64,000 nt of DNA from Helianthus annuus (lineage: Eukaryota; Streptophyta; Magnoliopsida; Asterales; Asteraceae): the NCBI RefSeq assembly GCF_002127325.2, contig NC_035437.2:162973408-163037407 (forward strand). The letters run 5' to 3'. This document shows, piece by piece, positions 11,815-24,410 of this stretch (position 1 is its first letter; every line of letters begins with the position of its first letter). The notes beneath the pieces were generated by a model, which did not search any database, was not told the DNA's origin, and worked only from the letters and a program-made list of their open reading frames with translations. Position numbers and translations under genes: made by a program.

Positions 11815-12085
11815 TTTTAATTAGCGGGTCAGAATATGCTACTTCAATTAGCGGGCCTAACTCATCACTTTTAGTAAATGAGTCAAACTCACCATTATTT
11901 TTAGTGATTGGGTCAAAACTACAATTTTAGTAAACAGGTTATTAGTTGTTTTTAGTAAATGGGTCAAAGCTATCATATAAGTAGAAGGTTAAAAATTGTT
12001 GTTTTCAGTAAACGGGTCAAACATATTATTTTTAGTGAACCAGTCAAATTTATGATTTTTCATCGAACGGGTCAAACGGTTTGAA
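11815..12085. repeat. Degenerate array of 'tttttagtaaacgggtcaaa' units
   Basis: About eight imperfect units spaced roughly 30-40 bp apart share 'agtaaa.gggtcaaa'. The same words recur at 63295-63380. No function is evident. The array lies in the presumed interior of the Helitron that ends at 13174. Confidence 0.65.
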
Positions 12086-13142
12086 ATGGATGCATGATTG
12101 AAGCTTTTAGGGAGAATTTGGTATTTTGTTTTATATAGTTGAACCGTAATTAGCGTTCATAATACACCCCTAAATTTGCATTGTATGGGTTCCCTTGGTC
12201 ATGCTATTTGAGTCGAACCTTTATATGTTAGTAGTGATTCTTTTGACATGTTTGGTTAGGGGGTGAAATATACGGGTTGATATGTTGATAATCATGGTGA
12301 TGATAAGCTGTTATTTTGAGATAGATTATTGATGAAGTTACAAAAGGGAGTCAAAACTCAATATAGTCAAAGACAGATTCTACAAGAAACTATCATACAT
12401 AGAATATGTCTAGAAGGGCACTTGCATATGGAAAAGATTTGAAAAGCGGAAAAGTTGGTGATTAAAGAAGAAAAATGTGGAAGAAGCATCATAATAGCAT
12501 GTAAGATAATAGTGGGTTAAAAAAATTCGGATGATGTTTGTTGTTTATTTATGTTTTTGTGTTTATTTTTCATTTTTTAAAGCAACATGATTTTTGTAGC
12601 CAATATGATTTGATGTAGCGCTTACATTATGACGTTAATATTCCTCCACTGGACGGGTAAAGTACTATTTGATGTAGCGCTTACATATTTGAATGTTATA
12701 ACACTTTCCCCCAATGTTGTCTATCGTTTACTTTTGCATTAAAATGACACCATTTCATTTCATGTTTTACCATTCTATCAGTTTTATTTTATATTGTTTT
12801 GTGGTTGTACACTGTTCACATTCGTTTTCCTTTTATATTTCCTTTTATAAATTAAAGAATGGTGCTTTTGTTTATAATGTTCTTTAGACTTGTGTTCACC
12901 TGACGTGGACGTTTGGGATTGTTTATTTTGAGTTGCTTTTAAGTTTTTGACTTCTTAAAAGTTAATATGTCATTTTTGTAGTGTTTGGATAATGTGTTTT
13001 GAGAATGCGTTTCACTGGTTTGAAAAGAAGAAAAAGAAAAGTTCTATGGTTGTAATATTTTCAAATAGGAGATGGAAAAGAGGAAAAGGAGAAGCAAACC
13101 GAAACACCATCAATATACATTGTCTTTGTTTGTTACTTTAGT
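12086..13142. other. Spacer inside presumed Helitron
   Basis: No gene is recognised. A short duplication, 'tttgatgtagcgcttacat', occurs near 12610 and 12670. The remainder is AT-rich. Confidence 0.45.
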
Positions 13143-13174
13143 GTAACCCGTCCAACGAACGGGTATTAAACTAG
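13143..13174 (+). mobile_element. Helitron 3' terminus
   Basis: A hairpin CCCGT-CCAACGA-ACGGG (13147-13163) is followed after a short spacer by CTAG and then T (13171-13175). Family knowledge: this is the Helitron 3' signature (GC-rich hairpin ~10 nt before CTRR, insertion between A and T). The 5' end was not found with confidence; it may lie upstream of the exon-like blocks near 8 kb. Confidence 0.7.
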
Positions 13175-13362
13175 TTATTAAAACAACAATGACAAATGGG
13201 GAACAACAAAGTCAAACAATATGAAACAACAAGTTCAAACATATTTCTAAAGTTATTATTTATCGTACATGTATCACCCACACCCACACCCAACCATATA
13301 TTTTGCCGAACCAACTAACCAAATATTTAGCCGACTAGCTGGGGTCACACCACACCCACACC

Positions 13363-14604
13363 TTACCCAACCTTACGAGTGAAAGTCACAATAATACGCA
13401 GTTTCATCCATCTCTTTTTAGCCTTAACCCCATTCCCTTCCGCAATGTTGCCACCCAAAGCCCATGCACCATTCAATGCGGCTTCTTGACTGGCTTGACC
13501 TGGCTCGAACACATCACAGCTCGGATCCCATACTTCAAAATCGTTGGTCGACAAACTCGGATCTATCGTCAAACTTGGATCTATTATCATTGATATACTC
13601 ATGAAATGCTCGTTTTCACATGGTTGCGGCCTATAACAATTGTCGTCAAACTCAAAGCAACCATCGCATACCAAAGTGTTTGATTGATGAGAGGTGGAGT
13701 CAATGCGCTACAAAACATACACAAGTTGTTTATCCAATATAATAAATTCCAAATGCGACAGATAAACCATTATACGATGATAGATTTGTCAACAATAGAT
13801 CGATCACTAAGTGAGACATACCATGTTTCCTTTGAGGCTTGTTTTTGCATGATTCACAGTCATCTCCCACCTTTTTCCTTTCATATCACATATCTACAAT
13901 TCAAATGTATCATGACATATTTTTATCAAATGTCACATATATATATATATATATATGATTTATGTATTGTTTACCTTTTGGAGTTCCCTAGGGTTTGAAG
14001 AGTACATTTCGAGAAACTCTCTCACGGTGCAAATGTTTTCACGCATGAGACGCATGCGGATCATGCCAGCCCCCTTATTCGATATGTTCTTCAAGCGCCC
14101 CACATTATCGTCTAGTGACAACTTTCTTATCGTCTTAGGTAAATTACGGAGATCCTTAACTTCAAATGGATCGGTTATAGCTTCTTCAACCTCATAGGGA
14201 CAATCAACCACCATTGCACCTAACCGAAATTTAACATTGCTAATAGGATGTCTATCATGTTTCAATTTAAGTCCAACAATCGTCCCACACCCATGTTTAA
14301 GGTCAAAATAGGGACCACCTTGAAGAATGTTTTTCTTTTTTTTCCAGTGAACCACACTCTTATCTTCAAACTCTCTTGTGGTGGAGCCACAATAATCTCC
14401 AGGGAGAAGCACTATCTTCATCTTTGCCGAGGCTAGCGGCCCGGTTGTGATCATTTTTTGTGTCTTATTGTCAACCAGCATGACTTTAATAGATGTATTT
14501 CCACCATCACCACCGGCTTTTCCGATGATCATTTGTCCGGTGTACACCGGAGAATGGACTTCGGTTGAAAATTTCAGTTTTAAACTTCCAGATGCCTTGC
14601 AATC
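13363..14604 (-). pseudogene. CBP60-like calmodulin-binding protein, 3' part only (three exons)
   Basis: Three exons in phase 0 with canonical splice sites join on the minus strand: 14604-13975, 13893-13822 and 13707-13363. They give 348 residues plus stop with no internal stop. The first exon holds the core of the CBP60/SARD1 domain: FSTEVHSPVYTGQ, TTGPLASAKMKIVLLPGD, KFRLGAMVVDC, TDPFEVKDLR and SLDDNVGRLKNI. The second exon (KGKRWEMTVNHAKTSL) matches the 'W..TV.HA.TC' segment of the family. The last exon ends in a basic helix (KAKKRWMKLRII) like a C-terminal calmodulin-binding segment. Family knowledge: CBP60 proteins are nuclear calmodulin-binding transcription factors, some controlling salicylic-acid immunity. 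The N-terminal exons are absent; a MITE begins ~235 bp upstream. It could be a gene with distant 5' exons, but a truncated copy is more likely. Confidence 0.72.
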
Positions 14605-14838
14605 CTGATAAATAAATAATATATTTTTTGTTATAAATATATTAAATTATTAAATAATATATCTTTTAACATGTGCGTTTATTACTAACACCAAGTATTT
14701 ATTTTATTTTTTTTGATATGTACAGTACTATATTTTTATAACCTACAAATCTAAAGGACTTGTACAGGTCCACTTAGACTAATCATATATTTTAGCTATC
14801 TTTTTCTTAAATTACTTTTATAATGAATTATTATAATG

Positions 14839-15930
14839 GGTAGGGATATGGTAAAAAGTGTCCAAAGTGTAAGAAGTGTTTTAAGCCATTGGATCTTTGA
14901 TCTAATGGTTGAGATCAATAGGGTATTAAAGTGTAAATTGTGTTTTAATTAGAAGGGGCTTTTGTAAAATTGAAGGGCAATAGTGACTTTTCCAACATTT
15001 CAAATATGGTAACCGTTTCAAAACCACCCATCAAACTCCTAAAGATCAGCGAATTATATGTAACCGCCATCAATCTCCAAAAAAAAATCAGCGAATTTCT
15101 TCATACTTTAAAACATTCCCAGATTTTTAAAACGTAATCGCAGATTCAAGTCATGGTGTTTTATCTGGAGACATTGTTGATGGCGTGGTGTTTTATCTGG
15201 AGACATTGTTCATGGCGTAGTGTTTTATAAATACAAAACATTCCCAGATTCAAGTCATGGTGTTTTATCAGAAGACCTTGTTCATAGTGTGGTGTTTTAA
15301 ACATCTATGATTCAAGTCATGGTGTTTTATCAGGAGACATTATTCATGGCGTGGTGTTATATCTGGAGACATTGTTCATAGCGTGGTGTTTTATCTGGAG
15401 ACATTGTTCATGGTGTGGTGTTTTATCTGGAGACATTATTCATGCCGTGGTGTTTTATCTGGAGACATTGTTCATGGCGTGGTGTTTTGTCTCCAGATGT
15501 TTAAAACACTATGCCATGAACAATGTCACCAGATAAAACACCACGCCATGATTCAAAGTCATGGTGTTTTATCTGGAATCCCCAGCAACCTTCTATGAAT
15601 ATAACACCATACAACTTAATAGAACACCAGAATAAAACACTATGATACACATTAACCTGCATCGCTGGACTCCCTAAATATATTTTGTTCAAATCGGAGA
15701 AGATGATCTGAATCGGAGTTCGGAGAAGACGAACGTGAACTGTGATCAATCCCTAAACATTCTCATAGTCAGTTTTTTTTTTCAGTTATATTGTAAATCA
15801 ATTAAATGACAAAAAAATACAATTACTAATCTACCCTTTTGAATTAATTAAGAAGAGGGACACTTGTCATTCCAAGATTATTTCTTACACTTCTTACAAA
15901 AGACCCACTTTTTACAGGATCCTCTACCTT
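14839..15930. mobile_element. MULE-type MITE carrying a minisatellite
   Basis: The left end (GGTAGGGATATGGTAAAAAG) and the complement of the right end (GGTAGAGGATCCTGTAAAAAG) are imperfect inverted repeats. The inner parts also pair (GTAAGAAGTGT). The flanks ATTATAATG (14830-14838) and ATTATAATA (15931-15939) form a 9-bp duplication with one mismatch, favouring a Mutator-type element. There is no transposase. The centre is a minisatellite. Confidence 0.7.
15150..15600. repeat. Minisatellite, ~31-bp unit 'gtgttttatctggagacatt'
   Basis: About ten imperfect tandem units built from 'catggcgtggtgttttatc' and 'tggagacattgttcatgg', some with longer spacers. The last units (from ~15500) are inverted relative to the rest ('aaacaccacgccatg'), so the array end can fold back. 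Open frames across it are artefacts. Confidence 0.85.
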
Positions 15931-16867
15931 ATTATAATAGAGTTTATTTTCGGGGTTTTCTATTTTTATAATTATTTTTTTAATATAAATGTTGTAATAT
16001 TTTATTGTTATAATTCATTTTGAGTAGATTACGTTTTTCGTTTGTTACTTAAAAATATGTTATTTTATAAAAATTTTGAGTATGCTCTTACAATGTGCTT
16101 ATTTATATCTATGTTTAGACATAATTTTTACTTAAAACCAAGTTGTATACAATAATGTAAAGTTATGCTTTTTACCGTTTTCGTTATTTTAGCAATATAA
16201 TACGTTTTATAAGTCGTTTACCCTATTCAATATTTGAGTAATATAATCTGATGTTTAATAAAATCTTGAATGTGTCATTGCAACGTGTTTACTTTTATCT
16301 ACGATTCAATCAAGTTTTTATTCGAACAAACATCGACAGTTCGATACGGGTGTTGTGTTCGTTTTATGGTTTTCTTAATACCGTGATACAAAATTCGTTG
16401 AGTTTTTTTTTTATATTGTTAAATTGTTTATATTTTTTTTATATTTGAGTAACATAATATAAATTTTTGAATACACCGTTACGACATGCTTTTACGTCTT
16501 TAATCGAACAGGTAAATATCGTTAATTTTTTTGTTCTTTGACGAATCTAATCAATATTTTTAGAACTATACCGATATGAGCACCTTATTCGTTTTCTATA
16601 GTTTTCTCGATGTAGTGGTATAAAAGTGTTTGAAAATAAAATTGCATTTCAATAGAGTATTTTAGACCCGTGTGCTATAGCCAGTGTCAGTGACCGAACC
16701 AATGCCCCACATGAATAACATCGGTACCGGTATTTGTTTTTATAGTTCTCGATCATTGTAAAACACGTGTTGATATCCTTTTAAGTGTATATCTTTTGGT
16801 TGCTATATCAAGTATAAATATCGTACGGATACTTTAATGAGCTGATCCATTATCGATCGAAATCTCA

Positions 16868-16893
16868 CTGCGAAGCTCGGGAAATACCACTAG
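16868..16893 (+). mobile_element. Probable decayed Helitron 3' terminus
   Basis: The imperfect hairpin CTGCGAAGCTCGGG is followed by AAATACCACTAG and T, close to the plant Helitron 3' pattern (GC hairpin, then CTAG). The stem has lost some pairing. Its upstream body (about 15940-16867) is AT-rich and has no recognisable gene. Confidence 0.5.
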
Positions 16894-18890
16894 TTTTAAA
16901 ACACAAAGAAACTGACATCATGGAAAGATTTCACGTGGAAGTTGCACTTAAAACATTTTGTTTAAGGATAAGAAAATGTTTTCCTTTGGTCAAATAAAAT
17001 TACTTGCAACTTGAATCAATGTTTTAGGATGGAATCGGTTATTAAACCGGTCTTTATATCAAACTACTGTAAGATCCAATTTAAAAACTTAATAATATCA
17101 TATACACTTAATTATGTTTAGAAAAATAAAATAAAAATAAAAGATCAACGCCTTAACGCCTAATCATCAACCCATGATTTTTACATGTTACATTTTCAAA
17201 GAATAACGAACTAAATGTCAAAAGCTAGGATACAACATTCAATGCACTAAAATAACCTTTGCCGACAGATTCTCAATTATAAACCACACATATACAACCA
17301 CAAACAAAACCCGGTCCGACCAATACCCTAATTTTCAACTTACTTTTGTTTTATTCCCATGACCTTCAGTTAAGCTGTTTACATCTGTTTACATCTGTTT
17401 GAATCTTTGTTTTATAGATCTCCGGATCTTTATATATGTGTATATATAATTATATAACTCACACACAGTTTTTTCCGTTGACAGAATTATCCTGAAAACT
17501 CAATCACACCACAATAAGCTCGTAACCGAGTGCACTGACCGGATTCCGATCGTTGGCGATGAGAGTTTTCAAGAATCATTATATCATCGGCTACGGCGGG
17601 AAGATTAACGTTAATGAAAGAAGATTAACACTCACATATCGAAGATTCTGAACATAAGTGTCCATCTTCATGTACCGAGCTAGGTATAGTTCTGTGTTAG
17701 ATCAAGTTCTTTACTCCCACCTGAGAAAGAATAAAACAGTTAAAGATTTGACAAAGGAGTAGAATAACAGAAAGAGAACAAAGGTTTTAATCTTTTTGAT
17801 ATGACAAAGTTCATAAAAACTTGATCTCAATGAAAAGAAGAAAATCTAAGGGTTTTAATTCTCTTGAAATACTTACGGGTTCGTAAAGCTTTGAAGATCA
17901 CTACAAGAAAACGGGGCAATAGGGGCGACAGAAAGTTTGAACAAAAGAAGAAAGAGAGCTTCAAGAAATGAAGAAGATGATGAATAAGATCGAATATATA
18001 AATAGTTGTTTAGGGTTTGCCCAAATTTCATTTCACTTTTTTTTGATAATTTTATTTTCGTTTTCACGGTAATTGCTATCTAAATTTCCAGGAAACCGAA
18101 GTTACAAAGTTCCCACACCAAGATGATTAGAGGTGATGAGGGTGCCCATTTGAATTCATAGTAAGCAACTTTTAAACTATTTAAATTGTTTTGCCCGTTC
18201 TTTTTTAATTTACTTTATACCTTAATGATCGGTTAAAATTACAAGCGAATAACACTAAGACTTCCTTAAGACTTTACATTATTCGTGTTATAATTTATAA
18301 ATCGTTGTAAAAACGATAAACATTTTGAATTTGAATTTTCAACAACCGATATACAGATTAGAGGTACGACATTAATAAAAAGTATTGATTTACCAGTGCA
18401 ACTTGTTGTTTGTTTGTATCTTTTTGGATGTACTGGATCACATATCAACTCATTTTTTATATGTGTTCCTCTTGGCCCATCATATTAATTGGAGCTCTAA
18501 GAAATCGCATACTATTGTCCGTTAATCATATTGGGTTGGGCTTAGAAAATGGTTCAACCGGTTACACCAAAATGTACTGGGCGGTTCATCTGGGTTGATT
18601 AATTAACTATATAAATTCATAAAATACAATTTCAAGTCAAAAGATAATCCCAAAATACATTATTCCCATAATAAAAAATAATCCAACAACTTGTTCTTTG
18701 CTGTTCCCTCAAAGATAATAACAAATTTACAATTATATACCAATTAGCAAACATTAAAACAACCTTAATGATTAAACCTGGATGGTCAAATGGATGAACT
18801 TCGATCGACGGCAGAATTGATGAACTAAGATGGCAGAACTGATGATTTTCTATTTTTGAGGATGAAATTTGAACAGTTACTATCACCGGT
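16894..18890. other. Intergenic stretch with no recognised gene
   Basis: About 17560-17670 is related to 23399-23477, so part of this is a dispersed repeat, possibly an LTR or UTR fragment. A CACTA-type terminus lies at 17899. Reading frames are short and unrelated to known families. Confidence 0.4.
17899..17912 (+). mobile_element. Possible CACTA transposon terminus
   Basis: CACTACAAGAAAAC followed by GGGGCAATAGGGGCGACA is the usual start of plant En/Spm elements. No opposite terminus (GTTTTCTTGTAGTG) was found, so this is at best a truncated end. Confidence 0.4.
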
Positions 18891-18894
18891 TCGT

Positions 18895-20085
18895 CATTAC
18901 TAATCTCCTTATGTGATTCTCTTTGGTTCTTGTCCTGATTATTCTTTGGTGATACTCGGGCGGATAAACTCTTAGCTAAATCTACTCCATGTATCTATGT
19001 TGACAATGCTCCTGATCATCTTCGTAATCTTTGTTATGATCCTTATACTTCTCGTACCTATACATATCGACATGTTCGTTTTCATGATTCTTCCACTTCT
19101 ACGTCCTATTCTTCTATTCATGTTTCACCCATTTTATTCATCCTCCTTTTTCTTTCGTTCCTACCTCTTCTTCATCTTCTTCTCATCCTCCTCATTCTTT
19201 TTCTATTCTGGCCCATCCTATGGTCACCCTTTCTCGTGATCACACACGACAACCCCACCAGTTTCCTGATCATGTTCTCTTTTATGTTTTTATTGCTCCC
19301 GCCACTGAGCCTTTCACCGTTGACTAAGTAGTGGTATGTTTGGTGGGATGCGATGCGTCCTAAGATTGATGCTTTACATGCCAACCAGACTTGGAGTCTG
19401 GTTCTGGTCCCCACTGATGCCAACATTGTTGGTTGTAAGTGGGTTTATAGGATTAAGCATAATCCTGATGGTTCTGTGAGTCGCTAAAAGCCCGAATTAT
19501 TGCCAAGGGCTTTCATCAAACTTTGTATGTTTGGATTATACCAAGACATTAAGCCCGGTAGTTAAAGTGTTAAACCCACTACTATTCGTCTTATTCTCTC
19601 TATTGCTATTTCCTTTAGACAGGAGGTCAGGCAAGTATATCAACAATGTCTTTCTTCATGGTGTTTTATCTAAGACTGTGTATATGTCACAATCTCCAGC
19701 TTTGTTGACTCTTCCTGATCTCATCACGTTTACTTAGTGTAGAAGGTTCTTTATGGCCTTAAGCATCCACCAAGAGCTTGGTTTTCCAAGCTATCATCAG
19801 CTCTTGTGTTTGGTGGATTCTCTTAGTGTATCTCTAACCCTTCCCTCTTTGTATACAATCGACATTCGATCGCGTCTTATCTCTTGGTTTATGTGGATGA
19901 TATTATAATCACCGAGAACTCTTCTGAGTCTGTTACTAGATTGATTGAGTGCTTGTATTCACACGTTGCACTCAAGGATTTGGGAGTTCTATCCTTTTTT
20001 GGGCATACATGCTATATTCTCGGATGATGTCTTACATCTATCTCAGCAACGGTATTTCCTTGATTTGTGGTAGTGTACTAGTCTT
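18895..20085 (+). pseudogene. Degenerate Ty1/Copia polyprotein (RT region)
   Basis: In shifting frames the sequence reads as the Copia reverse transcriptase domain. Segments are WWDAMRPKIDALHANQTWSLV (about 19350-19405), CKWVYRIKHNPDGS (about 19436-19477), ALYGLKHPPRAWFSKLSSAL (about 19750-19810) and the catalytic LVYVDDIII (about 19884-19912). At least five stops or shifts break it. It ends abruptly at the Gypsy LTR beginning at 20090, consistent with that element inserting into an already resident Copia copy. Family knowledge: this domain copies element RNA into DNA; here it is dead. Confidence 0.8.
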
Positions 20086-20089
20086 GTTG

Positions 20090-22488
20090 TGTAACACCTC
20101 GGAAATTCAAGATGATTAATAAGGCAACACATGTCCATTTAACTCTCAGTTAATCCCGGCAAGTTGGACGAGAGGGACCAATTATGTAAAAATGTGGAAG
20201 TTTGGATGTTGAGGGGTCAAATTTGAGAAAAAGCCAAAATAACGGTTTATGACGGTCCCTTACGGACCGCAAGGCATAATGCCTTATGGTCCGTAAGGCA
20301 TTCAAAATAATGGGTGCTAGAAGCCCTTACGGACCGAAAGGCCATACCTCTTTCGGTCCGCAAGAGCATCGCTGGCAGAATCATTGCTGGCAACTGCAAC
20401 CTGCCTTTTCTGCCACCTCTCTCTCGCAATTTTGCCACTTTGATCCACCATTAGACACCTGCTAGGACACTCCTAAGCATCTCAAAGCTTCAGGAACATG
20501 TGGCATCATCTTGTGAGTCTTGATCAAGTATAAATAGCCCCATATTTCACTCTTTCAAGACTTGTACCTTCACTTTCTTATTCTCTAATCTCTTGGAGTT
20601 GCTTCTGTTCATAAAGAGGCCTCCTACCTGAAGTTTTAAACTTCCTTGAACACTTGTAAGTGTTCTAACTCAGTCCCTTTTCATTTATAGGCTAAATAAT
20701 AGCCAAAAGTCAGGCAAATTGACTTTTGCTTTGACTTTCGGTTATGAACATTTCGGTCAATCCAATGTTCGAATTGAACATGGCTACATGATCGTAATAA
20801 TGTAGATGTTAATTCTACATGAGGGCACCTTCTGAAGATCACGTTACGTTGGTCAAATGACCGGTCAAAGTTTTATTAAATAAAAGTCAAAATCGCAGAT
20901 TTTCGTAATCAACGATAAATGAAGTTCTAAGTATCGAAACCTTAATTTTTGACACTATATCAGTTTATATAACATATTAGGACATGTTGGATCATGTCCA
21001 ACCGTCATTTCCTGCTTAGAGCTTGGTGCAACCGAAAGTCAAACAGTTTGACTTCTGCTTTGACTTTCGATTCTGACCCGTTTAAGATAGTTTTGTTACT
21101 GATTTGAAGTTGTAATATGATCATGTTGTTATAAGGAATAACCCTCAAGGGTTATGCTTTCTGATCATATCAATTGTCGGGTTTTATGCGAGTCCACATA
21201 TTATGCCTAAATAGTGACCAAAATGCCCTTTTTGCGCATAAACTGATTTTAAAACATAATGGACATATAAACTGAGTTTGAAACTGATATGGTAACATAA
21301 TAAACATGTTTTGGCATGTTGGACTTACCATGGACCCATCCGATCACTCGATACTGCCTATGCGCGTACGGTTGACTTATATAGCGTAATTTATATAGTT
21401 AACCGAATCAGGTCAAAACCATTTCAAACCAGTTCTAATCAGAATGTATGGTTGTTTGACCCATATTATACGAGTCATAGTATCCGTGATGGTACAAACC
21501 ACATTCTATCCGGTCTTTGCTTAAGCTAGCGAACCATACCTATTTATTATAAGTTAATCGGTCCAAGTCTTATGACTTGAATAAGACCCGTTAACATTCT
21601 AATGGATCATAGTTCCGTCCATTCCAGACTAGGAGTCTCCAGTAAATTGCGCCTTTAATTAGATTGTTTTGATTATGGTTGTGCTTAAACACCTTTGATT
21701 TGTAAAGATAAGCTCAGGTAGATACTCTTAGCCTATTTTCCATATACGAGCTTGGGATACGACATTAGCCGCTTGGTCGGGGTATGGGATCAATGACGAA
21801 AGATGTCCAAAATCCAAATAATCCGTTTTAATCCATTATACTTGATAACTTAAACTTTGGGGGTTAATGCGACCATGTCCTGGATATCCACAGCTCACAT
21901 AATTGCAAGTGGCCACTACCTAAGCGCGGGGTGTAGGCAAACACCTGACAGACACTAATCCTATATTATATTTTTATTGAAAAGTAGCGTGTCAGTTAAT
22001 CATATATTAGAGTTTAGTTCCGGGCTCCATATGTATTGACAAGCATGTAATACTGGTAAAAAGAGATATCACTTTGTCTCAAGTTATTTATGAAAATGAT
22101 ATACCAAATGGTATAAAAATGATTTTGAAAAGATTTTCAAAACGTGTCGGTTAATTGTATTTACTAGCAAAAGCTGACGTACTTTCAAAAGACTAAGCAC
22201 AGGTTAGCAAATACGGAATAGACTGGAGCTGCTCGGTATATGCATATTGGAATTTGTGACTCCACGCAAGGCCTTGTAGTCTTAACATTCATTTTTGTTC
22301 ATTTCGATCCGCCTGTGGATCTTTAGTACATTTTTCGTCTGTAAATTTATTTTGAAAATTTCGGACACTTGTACTTTGTAATATTACTTTATAATCCCAA
22401 GACTTTCGCTATGCTATATGTGAATATCTATATCAATCGTCACGCATAAACCACAAGTCTGGGCCCATCGGAAAATCAGGGTGAGACA
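20090..22488 (+). mobile_element. LTR of a Tekay/Del-type Ty3/Gypsy element
   Basis: It runs from TGTAACACC to GAGACA (TG...CA) and is followed three bases later by a tRNA-iMet primer site and then a gag gene starting MPPRR, so this is a 5' LTR. At 2.4 kb it is long, as usual for chromoviral Tekay elements. The U3 region has hairpin-forming 'cttacggaccg.aag' words (20250-20365). A related LTR end occupies 1-907. The matching 3' LTR and the pol gene are not in the window; the element is truncated at about 23401. Confidence 0.8.
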
Positions 22489-22491
22489 GGT

Positions 22492-22503
22492 TGGTATCAG
22501 AGC
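22492..22503 (+). promoter_or_regulatory. Primer binding site, tRNA-iMet type
   Basis: TGGTATCAGAGC, three bases past the LTR end, is the standard plant retrotransposon site complementary to the 3' end of initiator tRNA-Met. Confidence 0.88.
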
Positions 22504-22651
22504 CAACGTTTGAGAGAATTAGACACTAGCATTTTGTGTCTAAGCTCAAATATCACAATAGCATAATCCTTAGACTATTCCGACTCTAGGAATTAACCTA
22601 AGGCCACTCATATCTATTTAGTTATTGATTTTGATATTTAACAAGAAAATT

Positions 22652-23401
22652 ATGCCGCCAAGACGACGAGGAACGAGAAAGGGTCCTATGCGGGGAGGAC
22701 CGTCACGACTACTACCATCATCCTCACATCACTCAGAATCTTCCCAACATTCGAGTGAGTCACATTCATCACAACCTGCAAGATGCTCAGTGTCACATCA
22801 TTCTTCTCATTCACACCAATCTCATCATTCCCGCTCCCACTTGCATCATGATTCATTTAACCTAGCCCTTTATATAAATTCACCCCATCCTAACCAAAAT
22901 CAACTCGATAACGACTCTGACCCGGAGATGCCTCCATCTGGAACCAATTTGCATCCTATCGAGTTATCTAGTGATACTGCATCTTATGCGGGTTCCCTTT
23001 ACCAAGGTCCCGATGAGTGGGATCAATAATTGAACCAATTCACTTTTTATCATACCCTCGAACATCAACCTCAAACACCTTCTTATCCACCTCCTCAAAC
23101 ACCGTCATCTCCACAAGAGGATGAGCCAATGGAGCAACAACAACCACCGCCACAACCAAAAAAGCCTCGCACCGGTGCACGAATGTCAGTGCGTGCTGGA
23201 CAATGGTCGGGATCACTTCCACCACTACCCCCAACTTATCCAACCATACCGGAGGACCCCCAAATGGGTGGACCCTCCAACCCTGCTCTTATTGTTGAAT
23301 TACCTAAACCACCACCTATGGGTTATGATAACCCTATTCCCACATATCTAGATTCCGACCAGTTAAAATCGTACCCGAGTAAGATACTAGAAGACATGTG
23401 A
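22652..23401 (+). pseudogene. Gypsy gag, N-terminal part, with in-frame stop
   Basis: It begins MPPRRRGTRKGPMRGGP, a basic start seen in plant chromoviral gag proteins, then a His/Ser-rich and Pro-rich segment. An in-frame TAA at 23027-23029 interrupts it, and the same frame continues to a TGA at 23401. The conserved gag core, zinc knuckle and all of pol are missing; unrelated repeat sequence follows. It lies ~160 bp past the primer site, as expected. Confidence 0.7.
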
Positions 23402-23477
23402 TGACAGTTTTCAACAGATTCTGACAAGTACACAAGAATATACTCACATATCCAAGATTCTGAATATTAGGGTCCAT

Positions 23478-24402
23478 CAGTGGCGTAGCTTTTAAGGGAC
23501 CGGGGGTGCACCCCCCCCCCCCGAATATTTCGGTTAGGAGTGTAATATTTTCGTTTTTTTTTCTGATTAATTAATGTTTTCGTCCCTGTGGTTTGTCAAA
23601 AATCACTATTTCAGTCCATAAGTTTATAAATTGCGATTTCAGTCCCTGTGCTTTCACTTTCGTAACCATTTCAGTCCACCTCGTAACCATTTCAGTCCCT
23701 GTACTTAACTGAATAAATGGATTGAAATGGTTATGAAAGTGAAACCCCGGGGACTGAAATGGTTACGAAAGTGAAACCACAGGGACTGAAATCACAATTT
23801 TTAAATTAATGGACTGAAATAGTGATTTTTGACAAACCATAGGGACGAAAACAGTAATTAACTCTTCTGAAAATTTTAAAATTATATAGGTCTGTCCTCG
23901 CCAATTATTTTGTCTAAAATTCCCCTGCCCCTACTAAGTTTATTGTCAAAAATATTTATACATATTTTCGTATTGAGTTAAAAAAATGTGAACGGGCTAA
24001 ACTTTAAGTAAAGTTTATTACTGCTTTATATATAAATCAAAGTTGATGGTTCTTTTTTATCTTAAAAGTCTTAAAGGTACTTATCATTTAATTTTAAAAA
24101 TCGTTGGGCTGAGTTGTAATTGTTCGTCCAGGTACTTAACATTTATCTCGCATCATTATAAATATTTGGTCTTTATTTTTGTTAAACAATATATAACATT
24201 TTTTTATGAGTAAGAGCGCCTCATTTGAATGAATGAAGATTATGTAGTTTTATTTGGAGTTATTATTGTTTGATCCGACCCGACTATCCGACCCGAACAT
24301 ATAATCCAAAACATAGCAATAGGAAAAAAAATTGGTCCCATGACTCCCCCCCCCTCCCCCCAACCCCCGCTCTCTCGAACTTTTGGTCAAGCTCCGCCAC
24401 TG
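23478..24402. mobile_element. Non-autonomous hAT element
   Basis: The left end CAGTGGCGTAGCTT and the complement of the right end CAGTGGCGGAGCTT are typical hAT termini. The flanks GGGTCCAT (23470-23477) and GGGTTTAT (24403-24410) form an 8-bp duplication with two mismatches. The interior has poly-C tracts near 23510 and 24350 and a nested fold-back MITE. No transposase. Confidence 0.75.
23564..23864. mobile_element. Fold-back MITE ('gttttcgtccctgtggtttgtc' family)
   Basis: The two halves are inverted copies: 'gttttcgtccctgtggtttg' on the left and its complement near 23832-23853. Inner 'atttcagtcc' words also pair. It is nested in the hAT element. The target duplication is unclear. Confidence 0.7.
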
Positions 24403-24410
24403 GGGTTTAT

